Assembly: GCA_963205285.1 (NCBI GenBank)
Contig: CAUJJQ010000233.1
Location: forward strand, 1-5,110
Source: Pseudomonadota bacterium
Lineage (GTDB): Bacteria; Pseudomonadota; Alphaproteobacteria; Sphingomonadales; Sphingomonadaceae
Length of the DNA: 5,110 nt
Direction of reading: 5' to 3'
A program made the translations under genes and the position numbers. Below are positions 1-4,690 of this stretch, piece after piece (within the stretch, counting starts at the first letter, position 1; every line of letters begins with the position of its first letter). The notes beneath the pieces were generated by a model. It made no database searches. It saw nothing but the letters and a program-made list of their open reading frames with translations, and was not told the origin of the DNA.

Positions 1-239
1 GCCGTCATCACCCGGCCAAAATCCTCTGGCCGCGACCCTTCGATGGTTGTCGAACAGCCCAATTGGTTGAGCAAATGGCCAAAACCGTCAATATCGGCGA
101 GGCGCGGCAGATTGCGCAGCGTCAATGGCTCGTCGGTCAGCAGCGCACAGGGCAAGAGGGTGAGCGCGCTGTTTTTCGCGCCGGAAATGGGGATACGACC
201 GTTGAGCGGGTTGCCGCCGCGAATGACTATTTGATCCAT
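1..239 (-). CDS. murA: UDP-N-acetylglucosamine 1-carboxyvinyltransferase, N-terminal part (cut by window edge)
   Basis: MurA transfers enolpyruvate from PEP to UDP-GlcNAc, the first committed cytoplasmic step of peptidoglycan synthesis. Only the first 79 codons lie in the window. The translation starts [20 protein letters not shown] and runs straight into the family hallmark AKNSAL, with Lys22 and Asn23 at the same numbers as in E. coli MurA, where they contact substrate. The following segment ([20 protein letters not shown]) also matches the first inside-out repeat of the EPSP synthase/MurA fold. The catalytic Cys loop lies beyond the edge. The ATG at 239-237 fits the usual family N-terminus; no strong Shine-Dalgarno precedes it. 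It is 46 bases downstream of clpS on the same strand with no terminator between them, so the two are probably co-transcribed. The family assignment is firm; the operon is inference. Confidence 0.95.
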   Translation of the reverse strand, partial: MDQIVIRGGNPLNGRIPISGAKNSALTLLPCALLTDEPLTLRNLPRLADIDGFGHLLNQLGCSTTIEGSRPEDFGRVMT

Positions 240-285
240 CGCCGCGTCTTAGCGTTGTCGGACAATATTGCCTAGCAGATACGCG

Positions 286-687
286 TCATTCCGCTTCGAT
301 TGTGCATTGCAACGGGTGCTGGTGCGCCCGTGCGCAATCGAGCACCTGCGTCACCTTTGTCTCCGCAATTTCGAGCGTGAAGACACCGCACACCCCCACC
401 CCGCGCTGGTGGACATGCAGCATGACCTGCGTTGCCTGGTCGATGTCCATCTTGAAAAATCGCTGCAGGATCATGACGACGAATTCCATCGGCGTATAAT
501 CATCGTTGAGCATCAATACTTTGTAGAGCGATGGTTTTTTGGTTTTTGACCGCGTGCGGGTGGCAAGGCCGGTGCTGTTCCCTCCCCCGTTCCTGCCGTC
601 GCCACTGCCGTCATCTGGCGGGCCATCGCCCGAACCCGACCAAGAAGCGCGCGTTGGGGCGGTAAGGGGAAAAACATCCAATATCAT
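286..687 (-). CDS. clpS: ClpS, ATP-dependent Clp protease adaptor
   Basis: ClpS binds substrates with destabilising N-terminal residues (N-degrons) and hands them to the ClpA unfoldase of ClpAP in the cytoplasm. The 133-residue product has a ClpS core from about residue 51 to the end. It contains [16 protein letters not shown] (54-70), in which Asn61 and Asp62 correspond to the N-degron pocket residues of E. coli ClpS and Met67 to the gate methionine. His93 in HVHQRG matches the other pocket residue, followed by [12 protein letters not shown] and HPLQCTIE. Residues 15-40 form a Gly/Asp/Ser-rich linker, which makes the protein longer than the 106-residue E. coli form. In ClpS the flexible N-terminal arm is what engages ClpA. 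ATG 687 is the only ATG upstream of the core in this frame and has no Shine-Dalgarno, so a shorter form from a non-ATG codon cannot be excluded. clpA, often the neighbour, is absent; murA follows instead. Confidence 0.95.
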   Translation of the reverse strand: MILDVFPLTAPTRASWSGSGDGPPDDGSGDGRNGGGNSTGLATRTRSKTKKPSLYKVLMLNDDYTPMEFVVMILQRFFKMDIDQATQVMLHVHQRGVGVCGVFTLEIAETKVTQVLDCARAHQHPLQCTIEAE

Positions 688-694
688 CGGGCAA

Positions 695-724
695 AATATA
701 GGGGACGGCTATGGGGGCTGGCAA
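695..724 (-). promoter_or_regulatory. Candidate sigma70-type promoter for clpS (proximal)
   Basis: On the minus strand TTGCCA (724-719) and TATATT (700-695) are separated by 18 bases, a good match to a -35/-10 pair. Transcription would begin about at 688-687, which is the first base of the proposed clpS ATG, so this promoter would give a leaderless mRNA. It was read by eye from the consensus only. Confidence 0.45.
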
Positions 725-737
725 GTGAGCTAACCCT

Positions 738-766
738 ATTTTATCGTCCCATTTTGCCCAAAGCAA
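738..766 (-). promoter_or_regulatory. Candidate sigma70-type promoter for clpS (distal)
   Basis: On the minus strand TTGCTT (766-761) and TAAAAT (743-738) are separated by 17 bases. Transcription would start near 731 and leave a leader of about 44 bases before the clpS ATG. The -35 lies in the T-rich tail of the phasin terminator, so its T-richness may have another explanation. It competes with, or adds to, the proximal candidate. Confidence 0.35.
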
Positions 767-795
767 AAGCCCGCCCCGCAAATGGGGACGGGCTT
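761..795 (-). terminator. Rho-independent terminator after the phasin gene
   Basis: An 11-bp stem is formed by AAGCCCGCCCC (767-777) and GGGG-A-CGGGCTT (784-795, one bulged A at 788), with a six-base loop. Read on the minus strand the stem is followed by TTTTGCTTT (768-760), a U-rich tail. On the plus strand no T-run follows the stem, so the direction is that of the phasin transcript. It lies about 105 bases past the phasin stop and separates phasin transcription from clpS. Confidence 0.8.
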
Positions 796-816
796 CGCTT
801 GCGGCTTTGCACATGC

Positions 817-846
817 CGGGCCGGGGAGAGAGGGGTGGCCCGTTTT
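817..846. other. Stem-loop in the phasin 3' untranslated region
   Basis: CGGGCC (817-822) and GGCCCG (837-842) form a perfect 6-bp GC-only stem around a 14-base loop. On the plus strand it is followed by TTTT (843-846), which resembles a weak terminator facing the phasin gene, but no plus-strand gene precedes it. In the phasin transcript it would be an extra hairpin between the stop-codon hairpin and the main terminator. Confidence 0.45.
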
Positions 847-873
847 CGCCCCTTACGAGGCGGCTGTGCGTTT

Positions 874-905
874 CCTGATCCCGTTGGGAGGGAGGGGGGA
901 TCAGG
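874..905 (-). other. Stem-loop that includes the phasin stop codon
   Basis: CCTGATCCC (874-882) and GGGATCAGG (897-905) are perfect 9-base inverted repeats around a 14-base loop. The loop is purine-rich on the plus strand and pyrimidine-rich in the mRNA. The phasin TGA (903-901) lies within one arm. No T-run follows on either strand, so it is not a classical terminator; it may protect the mRNA end or mark a processing site. Confidence 0.6.
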
Positions 906-1719
906 CGGCCGACTTGAGCTTGGAAACAGCAAGCGCGATGCGGTTGCTGATCGGCTGGAAGGCATCATTGGCCAGCTTCACCGACAATTCGGTGGTCTTG
1001 GCACCATGCTTCACAACATTGTCGAGCGCGGTGCGCGACAGTTCGTTCTGCAGCGCGAAAAATTCAGCCGGGGTTTTGACCGCTGCATAGCGCTGGGCAG
1101 CATTGGTCGTGTCGTTGACCGACGCCTTGGCAAAGGCGACAAATTCCTGACCGATAACTTCAGCGCCCTTGGCGACAATCTTGGCCGATTCGACGAAGGC
1201 TTCGACATTGCCCTTCGAAAATTCGACGGCTTCCTTGGCAAAGGCCTGACCCTTTTCGCCAGCTTCCTTGGCACGAACCTGCATGTCGGCGACAAAGGCC
1301 TCGGTGCGGGTGCGGGCTTCACCGGCCAGCTTGGTGGCTTGTTCGGTCATCTGTGCGGTGGCTTCGTTCAACATGGTCTTACCCTTTGTAAAAGTGGTGG
1401 GCGCCGCCTTGGCAGCGTGGATGGTGGTTTTGGGGGCAGCAGCCTTTTTCGGCGCGGCCTTCTTAACGGCAATTTTCTTTGCCAGTTTCTTGGCTGGCTT
1501 TTTCACCAAAGCTGCCTTGGGGGCGGTTTTCGGTGCAGCCTTGGTTTCGACGCTCACGGCCTTGGGTGCTGCCTTCACGGCGGTATCCGCAGCGGGCTTG
1601 GCTGCTTTCACCGGCTTGGCCACAGCGGGCTTTGCCGCCTTGGGGGCAGCGGCAACCGGCACTTCTGCAGCGGCTGCGGCATAGGCACGTTCGGCATTAT
1701 CTTCGACACGGGTTGCCAT
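901..1719 (-). CDS. phaP: Phasin family protein (PHA granule-associated) with N-terminal Ala/Lys/Pro-rich tail
   Basis: Phasins are amphipathic proteins that coat polyhydroxyalkanoate granules and control their number and size. The start at 1719 (MATRVEDNAERAY) is chosen because GGAG (1731-1728) sits 8 bases upstream; an ATG 29 codons further up lies inside the promoter. The product is 272 residues. Residues 21-115 are a low-complexity tail of Ala, Lys and Pro (24 Lys, 2 acidic residues) with AAPK and KKPAKK units, like histone H1. Residues 116-170 are helical and charged. Residues 170-268 match the phasin_2 type: NVEAFVESAKIVAKGAEVIG, then KTPAEFFALQNELSR and a C-terminal PISNRIALAVSKLKSAA. 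No Cys, signal peptide or membrane segment is present. It lies 148 bases downstream of phaC on the same strand with its own promoter. The phasin call rests on motif recognition and on the phaC neighbour; DNA binding by the tail is inference from PhaF-like proteins. Confidence 0.92.
   Translation of the reverse strand: MATRVEDNAERAYAAAAAEVPVAAAPKAAKPAVAKPVKAAKPAADTAVKAAPKAVSVETKAAPKTAPKAALVKKPAKKLAKKIAVKKAAPKKAAAPKTTIHAAKAAPTTFTKGKTMLNEATAQMTEQATKLAGEARTRTEAFVADMQVRAKEAGEKGQAFAKEAVEFSKGNVEAFVESAKIVAKGAEVIGQEFVAFAKASVNDTTNAAQRYAAVKTPAEFFALQNELSRTALDNVVKHGAKTTELSVKLANDAFQPISNRIALAVSKLKSAA
1382..1387 (-). promoter_or_regulatory. Possible internal ribosome binding site in the phasin gene
   Basis: AAAGGG on the minus strand lies 7 bases before an in-frame ATG at 1374-1372 (codon 116). 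That ATG falls exactly where the Lys/Ala/Pro tail ends and the phasin part begins. Its use would give a 157-residue phasin without the tail. The match to the anti-Shine-Dalgarno is only moderate and the site is inside coding sequence, so this is a possibility and not a firm call. Confidence 0.3.
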
Positions 1720-1727
1720 GATCGGCG

Positions 1728-1731
1728 CTCC
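1728..1731 (-). promoter_or_regulatory. Ribosome binding site of the phasin gene
   Basis: GGAG on the minus strand, 8 bases upstream of ATG 1719-1717. It decides the start: the longer reading frame from 1806 would begin at the -35 region of the phasin promoter. Confidence 0.75.
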
Positions 1732-1766
1732 ATAAAATGCAAGCGAGCGATGCAGGTCACCGCTCA

Positions 1767-1781
1767 TGTTGCAGTGCACAA
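1767..1781 (-). promoter_or_regulatory. Candidate operator A over the phasin -10 and start site (PhaR-like)
   Basis: The minus strand reads TTGTGCACTGCAACA. It overlaps the -10 hexamer (1783-1778) and the expected start site near 1771, a position suited to repression. A copy differing at 2 of 15 bases lies in the opposite orientation at 1814-1828. The core GCA-C-TGC is dyad-symmetric. PhaR regulators of alphaproteobacteria are known, from recollection, for TGC-rich sites at phasin promoters; assigning PhaR here is inference. Confidence 0.6.
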
Positions 1782-1806
1782 TAAGCGAAGCATGGGGCGA
1801 TTGCAA
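1778..1806 (-). promoter_or_regulatory. Sigma70-type promoter of the phasin gene
   Basis: On the minus strand TTGCAA (1806-1801) and TATTGT (1783-1778) are separated by exactly 17 bases. Transcription would start near 1771, leaving a leader of about 52 bases that contains the GGAG site. The promoter lies between two inverted copies of a 15-base motif, which supports its being real and regulated. Confidence 0.7.
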
Positions 1807-1813
1807 GCATTTT

Positions 1814-1828
1814 TTGTGCAGCGCAACA
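1814..1828 (+). promoter_or_regulatory. Candidate operator B upstream of the phasin -35 (PhaR-like)
   Basis: The plus strand reads TTGTGCAGCGCAACA, an inverted near-copy (13 of 15) of the site at 1767-1781, with centres 47 bases apart. It begins 8 bases upstream of the -35 hexamer. Two sites, one at the start point and one just above the -35, is the arrangement I recall being described for PhaR at the phaP1 promoter of Cupriavidus necator. The site also overlaps a hairpin made by GCAGCGC (1818-1824) and GCGCTGC (1835-1841) in the phaC 3' region; no T-run follows it, so I do not call a phaC terminator there. Confidence 0.55.
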
Positions 1829-1867
1829 AAATTGGCGCTGCCTAAGCTTTTGCGTGGGTTTTGGGCG

Positions 1868-3688
1868 CTATCGCAGCTTTACATAGCGACCGGGCGCATC
1901 CTCGATCGCCTTTAATTTGCCCTTGCCGGGGATGCGCGCACCCTTGGCCGCGACCATTGAGTCGCCATGCCCCTTGATCCAGTTGAGCCAGTCGCCCCAC
2001 CAACTGCCCTTTGTCTCTTTCGCGCCTGCAACAAATTGGTCGAGCGTCTCGCACGGCGCGTCATTGACCCAATATTGGTATTTTTGCGCAGCGGGCGGGT
2101 TGACCACGCCCGCGATATGCCCCGACCCTGCCAGCACAAAGCGTTTGGGGCCGCGCAGATGGTGCATGATTTTCCAGACACTATTCGCAGGTGCAATATG
2201 ATCTTCGCGTCCGGCCTGAATATAGGCTGGGGTCTCGATGCGTGTCAGGTCAATCGGCGTGCTGCCTGCATGCATTTGCCCGGGCACGACCAATTTATTG
2301 TCGCGATACAGGTCGCGCAAATAGCTTTGGTGCCATTTGGCGGGCAGGTTGGTGGTGTCGCCATTCCAATAGAGGAGGTCAAAGGGCGGATAATCATCCC
2401 CCATCAGATAATTATTGACGACATAATTCCAGATGAGATCGCGCCCGCGCAGCGAATTAAACGTCGCTGCCATATAGCGCCCGTCCAAAAACCCATCGCC
2501 GGACAATTGTTCGATCATCGCCAATTGCCGATCATCGACCATCAACAGCAAATCGCCGGCCTCTGAAAAATCGACCTGTGCGGTAAAAAATGTCGCGCTG
2601 GCGACGCACTGGGCGGCATCCTGCGTCGCAAGGATGGCGAGCGTTGCAGCCAGCGTCGTTCCGGCAACGCAATAGCCGATGGTGTGGACATTTTCGACCC
2701 CCAGCAGGTCGCGCACGGTTGCAATCGCGTCAATTTGCGCGGCGATATAATCATCCCAAACCACGTCGGCCATGCTGGCATCGGCTGATTTCCACGAAAC
2801 GATGAAGGTCGAAATGCCCTGTTCCACTGCCCAGCGGATAAAGCTTTTCTGTGGGTTGAGGTCGAGGATATAGAAACGGTTGATCCACGGCGGGAATATG
2901 AGCAGCGGGGTTTCCAGCACATTGTCGCTGGTCGGCGCATAATGGATCAGCTGGAACAGGTCGGTTTCATAAATGACCTTGCCCGGCGTCACCGCGATAT
3001 TTTCGCCCAGCGTGAATTTGCTTTTATCGACATGGGTCAATTGCCCCTGCCGCAAATCATGCAGCATATGTTCCAGCCCGCGGATCAGATTGTCGCCGCG
3101 CGTTTCGATGGTGCGTTGCAACACTTCGGGGTTGGTCAGCGCAAAATTGCTGGGGCTGGCCGCATCGACCAGATTCTGCGTCGCAAAGCGCCATTGCGCC
3201 TTGGACTTTTCATCCAGACCATCGACCTTATCGACATTGGCCAGCAAATGGTCGGCAATCACCGCATAGCTTTGGCGGATGAAGGCGAAAATGGGGTTGG
3301 CGCGCCACGCGTCGTTGGTAAAGCGCCGGTCCTTTTCGGGCGCATCGCTGGCACCGCCGCCGCTGGCAATACCCTGCCACATTGCCATATTCTGCTGCCA
3401 AAAGCTGCTGATCCCCGCCATCCATTGGTTGGGCAGCGCCGACATATCGGGGGCTGGCGTGCCCGACGGTAGCGCATTTTCCCAGATTTGTGTCCATTTG
3501 CTGGGGTCGGCCCATTGTTGCACCATCGATCGGCCCGCCGCCTCCCCCTCTGGCGAGAGCGCGAACTCGAGCAATAATTGCTGCGCCCGGCCAATTTGCT
3601 GCGTCCAGTGCTGCAAATCTTCCAATGTCGCATTTTGGCCAAAAGGGTTGTTGCCAAACGGGTTACTGGGGTCGCTGGGGCCGTTCAT
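1868..3688 (-). CDS. phaC: Class I polyhydroxyalkanoate synthase (PHA/PHB synthase)
   Basis: PhaC polymerises (R)-3-hydroxyacyl-CoA into polyester at the granule surface. From ATG 3688 the product has 606 residues, close to the 589 of the Cupriavidus class I enzyme. The N-terminal PhaC_N part runs to about residue 250 and an alpha/beta-hydrolase part follows. The nucleophile is Cys340 in GYCVAG (338-343), where many class I enzymes have G-x-C-x-G-G. Asp496 in GREDHIAP and His524 in GSGHIAGVVNPP complete the triad; their 28-residue spacing equals that of the Cupriavidus enzyme. YWNGDTTNLP (440-449) is another family block. The start at 3688 is chosen over 3694 and 3769 because AAGGA lies 7 bases upstream and the upstream ATG at 3769 lies outside a likely promoter. 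The single-subunit class I call follows from the length and the absence of phaE or the synthase-subunit phaR beside it. The phasin gene is immediately downstream. Confidence 0.96.
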   Translation of the reverse strand: MNGPSDPSNPFGNNPFGQNATLEDLQHWTQQIGRAQQLLLEFALSPEGEAAGRSMVQQWADPSKWTQIWENALPSGTPAPDMSALPNQWMAGISSFWQQNMAMWQGIASGGGASDAPEKDRRFTNDAWRANPIFAFIRQSYAVIADHLLANVDKVDGLDEKSKAQWRFATQNLVDAASPSNFALTNPEVLQRTIETRGDNLIRGLEHMLHDLRQGQLTHVDKSKFTLGENIAVTPGKVIYETDLFQLIHYAPTSDNVLETPLLIFPPWINRFYILDLNPQKSFIRWAVEQGISTFIVSWKSADASMADVVWDDYIAAQIDAIATVRDLLGVENVHTIGYCVAGTTLAATLAILATQDAAQCVASATFFTAQVDFSEAGDLLLMVDDRQLAMIEQLSGDGFLDGRYMAATFNSLRGRDLIWNYVVNNYLMGDDYPPFDLLYWNGDTTNLPAKWHQSYLRDLYRDNKLVVPGQMHAGSTPIDLTRIETPAYIQAGREDHIAPANSVWKIMHHLRGPKRFVLAGSGHIAGVVNPPAAQKYQYWVNDAPCETLDQFVAGAKETKGSWWGDWLNWIKGHGDSMVAAKGARIPGKGKLKAIEDAPGRYVKLR

Positions 3689-3695
3689 CGCCATG

Positions 3696-3700
3696 TCCTT
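3696..3700 (-). promoter_or_regulatory. Ribosome binding site that sets the phaC start
   Basis: AAGGA on the minus strand is 7 bases from ATG 3688-3686 but only 1 base from the in-frame ATG at 3694. The spacing favours 3688, giving the N-terminus MNGPSDPSNPFG. Confidence 0.75.
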
Positions 3701-3715
3701 GATTTTAATCTGCCA

Positions 3716-3744
3716 ATCATGCGTCGCCCGCGCCCAATTGCCAA
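3716..3744 (-). promoter_or_regulatory. Candidate sigma70-type promoter of phaC
   Basis: On the minus strand TTGGCA (3744-3739) and CATGAT (3721-3716) are separated by 17 bases. The expected start near 3709 leaves a short leader of about 20 bases holding AAGGA, consistent with translation from 3688. No copy of the TTGTGCA-type motif of the phasin promoter is seen here. Confidence 0.5.
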
Positions 3745-3769
3745 GCAGGATATGGCGAAATACTTGCAA

Positions 3770-3789
3770 CTAAGCCTGCGCCCGCTTAG
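3770..3789. other. Inverted repeat upstream of nadC
   Basis: CTAAGC (3770-3775) and GCTTAG (3784-3789) form a perfect 6-base inverted repeat with an 8-base GC-rich spacer, ending 10 bases before the preferred nadC ATG. It could be an operator or a 5' leader hairpin of nadC. I cannot assign a regulator. Confidence 0.4.
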
Positions 3790-3799
3790 CGCTGCGGCC

Positions 3800-4690
3800 A
3801 TGTCCCACGCACCTGCCCCAGCCCATATGGGTATCGACGGTTTTGATGCCGACGCCTTCATCGCCGCCACTTTGGCCGAAGATTTGGGGGATAAGGGCGA
3901 TATTACCGGCAATGCCGTCATCCCGGCCGACGCGCGTTTCGACAGTGTCATGGACACCCGCGATGATGTGATTGTCGCGGGACTGCCGCTCGCCGCCGGG
4001 TTTTTTCGCGCGCTCGACCCTGATTGCCAGATAGAAATATTGGCTGAGGAAGGCGCGTTTGTGGCCGCCGGCGGGGATTTGATGCGCATTTCTGGCCGCG
4101 CGCGCGCGCTGCTCGCCGCTGAGCGGTCCGCGCTCAACAGCGTGCAGCATCTGACCGGCATTGCCACCATGACCCGCGCCTATGTTGATGCGATGGCTGG
4201 GGCTGAGGCCGGGGGTGATGCGCGGCTGCTCGACACGCGCAAGACCATCCCCGGGCTGCGGCGGCTGGAAAAATATGCAACGCGCATGGGCGGCGCGCAA
4301 AACCACCGCATGGGGCTGTGGGATGCGGCGATGATCAAGGATAATCATATTGCGGTCGCCGGCAGTGTCGAGCGCGCGGCGCGGTGCGCGGCGACGGCGG
4401 GGATAAAGCATATCATCGTCGAGGTGGATGATATTGCCCAGATCGAACCGGCATTGGCTGGCGGGGCGACGCATTTGCTGCTCGACAATATGGACGTCGC
4501 ACGGTTGCGCGCGTGCGTCGCGCTGGTCGCCGGGCGCGTGCCGACAGAGGCTTCGGGCGGGGTGCGGCTCGACACCATCGCCGCCATCGCGGCCAGCGGC
4601 GTGGATTATGTCTCGGTCGGGCGGTTGACACAAAGCGCCCCTGCTGCCGACATCGGGCTTGACCATGTGGCGCAAAATGTTGCGCAATAA
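3800..4690 (+). CDS. nadC: Nicotinate-nucleotide pyrophosphorylase (carboxylating), quinolinate phosphoribosyltransferase
   Basis: NadC converts quinolinate and PRPP to nicotinate mononucleotide, CO2 and pyrophosphate in de novo NAD synthesis in the cytoplasm. From ATG 3800 the product has 296 residues, the usual family length. The N-terminal domain contains AEDLGDKGDITG (26-37). The barrel shows RSALNSVQHLTGIAT (109-123), LDTRKTIPGLRRLEKYA (144-160), IKDNH (179-183), LLLDNM (226-231), EASGGV (250-255) and VSVGRLTQSAP (271-281). These include the Arg, Lys, Glu and Asp substrate-binding positions of the family. The start is uncertain: ATG 3827 (287 residues, MGIDGFDADAF) also fits the family, and neither has a Shine-Dalgarno. 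ATG 3752 has AGGA only 1 base upstream and would add an atypical N-terminus. It is divergent from phaC and overlaps the following RNase gene. nadA and nadB are not beside it in the window. Confidence 0.95.
   Translation: MSHAPAPAHMGIDGFDADAFIAATLAEDLGDKGDITGNAVIPADARFDSVMDTRDDVIVAGLPLAAGFFRALDPDCQIEILAEEGAFVAAGGDLMRISGRARALLAAERSALNSVQHLTGIATMTRAYVDAMAGAEAGGDARLLDTRKTIPGLRRLEKYATRMGGAQNHRMGLWDAAMIKDNHIAVAGSVERAARCAATAGIKHIIVEVDDIAQIEPALAGGATHLLLDNMDVARLRACVALVAGRVPTEASGGVRLDTIAAIAASGVDYVSVGRLTQSAPAADIGLDHVAQNVAQ

Noticed and set aside
255..270. Small palindromes TTGTC-G-GACAA and CAATATTG in the clpS-murA gap
   Set aside because: They are short and no T-run or promoter elements accompany them, so they are too weak to call an operator or terminator.
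886..899. G-rich run after the phasin stop as a possible G-quadruplex
   Set aside because: There are only three separable G-tracts (3, 3 and 6 G), one too few for a standard four-tract quadruplex; it is better explained as the loop and arm of the 874-905 hairpin.
1720..1806. Upstream ATG at 1806 extending the phasin by 29 residues
   Set aside because: The extra codons lie over the -35, -10 and operator sites, and ATG 1719 has a well-spaced GGAG.
754..1845. Long plus-strand open frame (363 codons) opposite the phasin gene, Gly/Cys/Leu-rich
   Set aside because: It is the antisense of the Ala/Lys/Pro-rich phasin; its composition follows from the complementary codons, it resembles no family I know, and it has no ribosome binding site.
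1967..2566. Plus-strand open frame of 199 codons inside phaC
   Set aside because: It is a shadow of the phaC coding strand with no recognisable domain and no separate regulatory signals.
3689..3769. Upstream ATG at 3769 extending PhaC by 27 residues
   Set aside because: The extension crosses a good promoter candidate and lacks a Shine-Dalgarno, whereas AAGGA is ideally placed for ATG 3688.
3578..3799. Longer NadC starting at 3578
   Set aside because: It would overlap the phaC N-terminus on the other strand and add about 74 residues not typical of the family.
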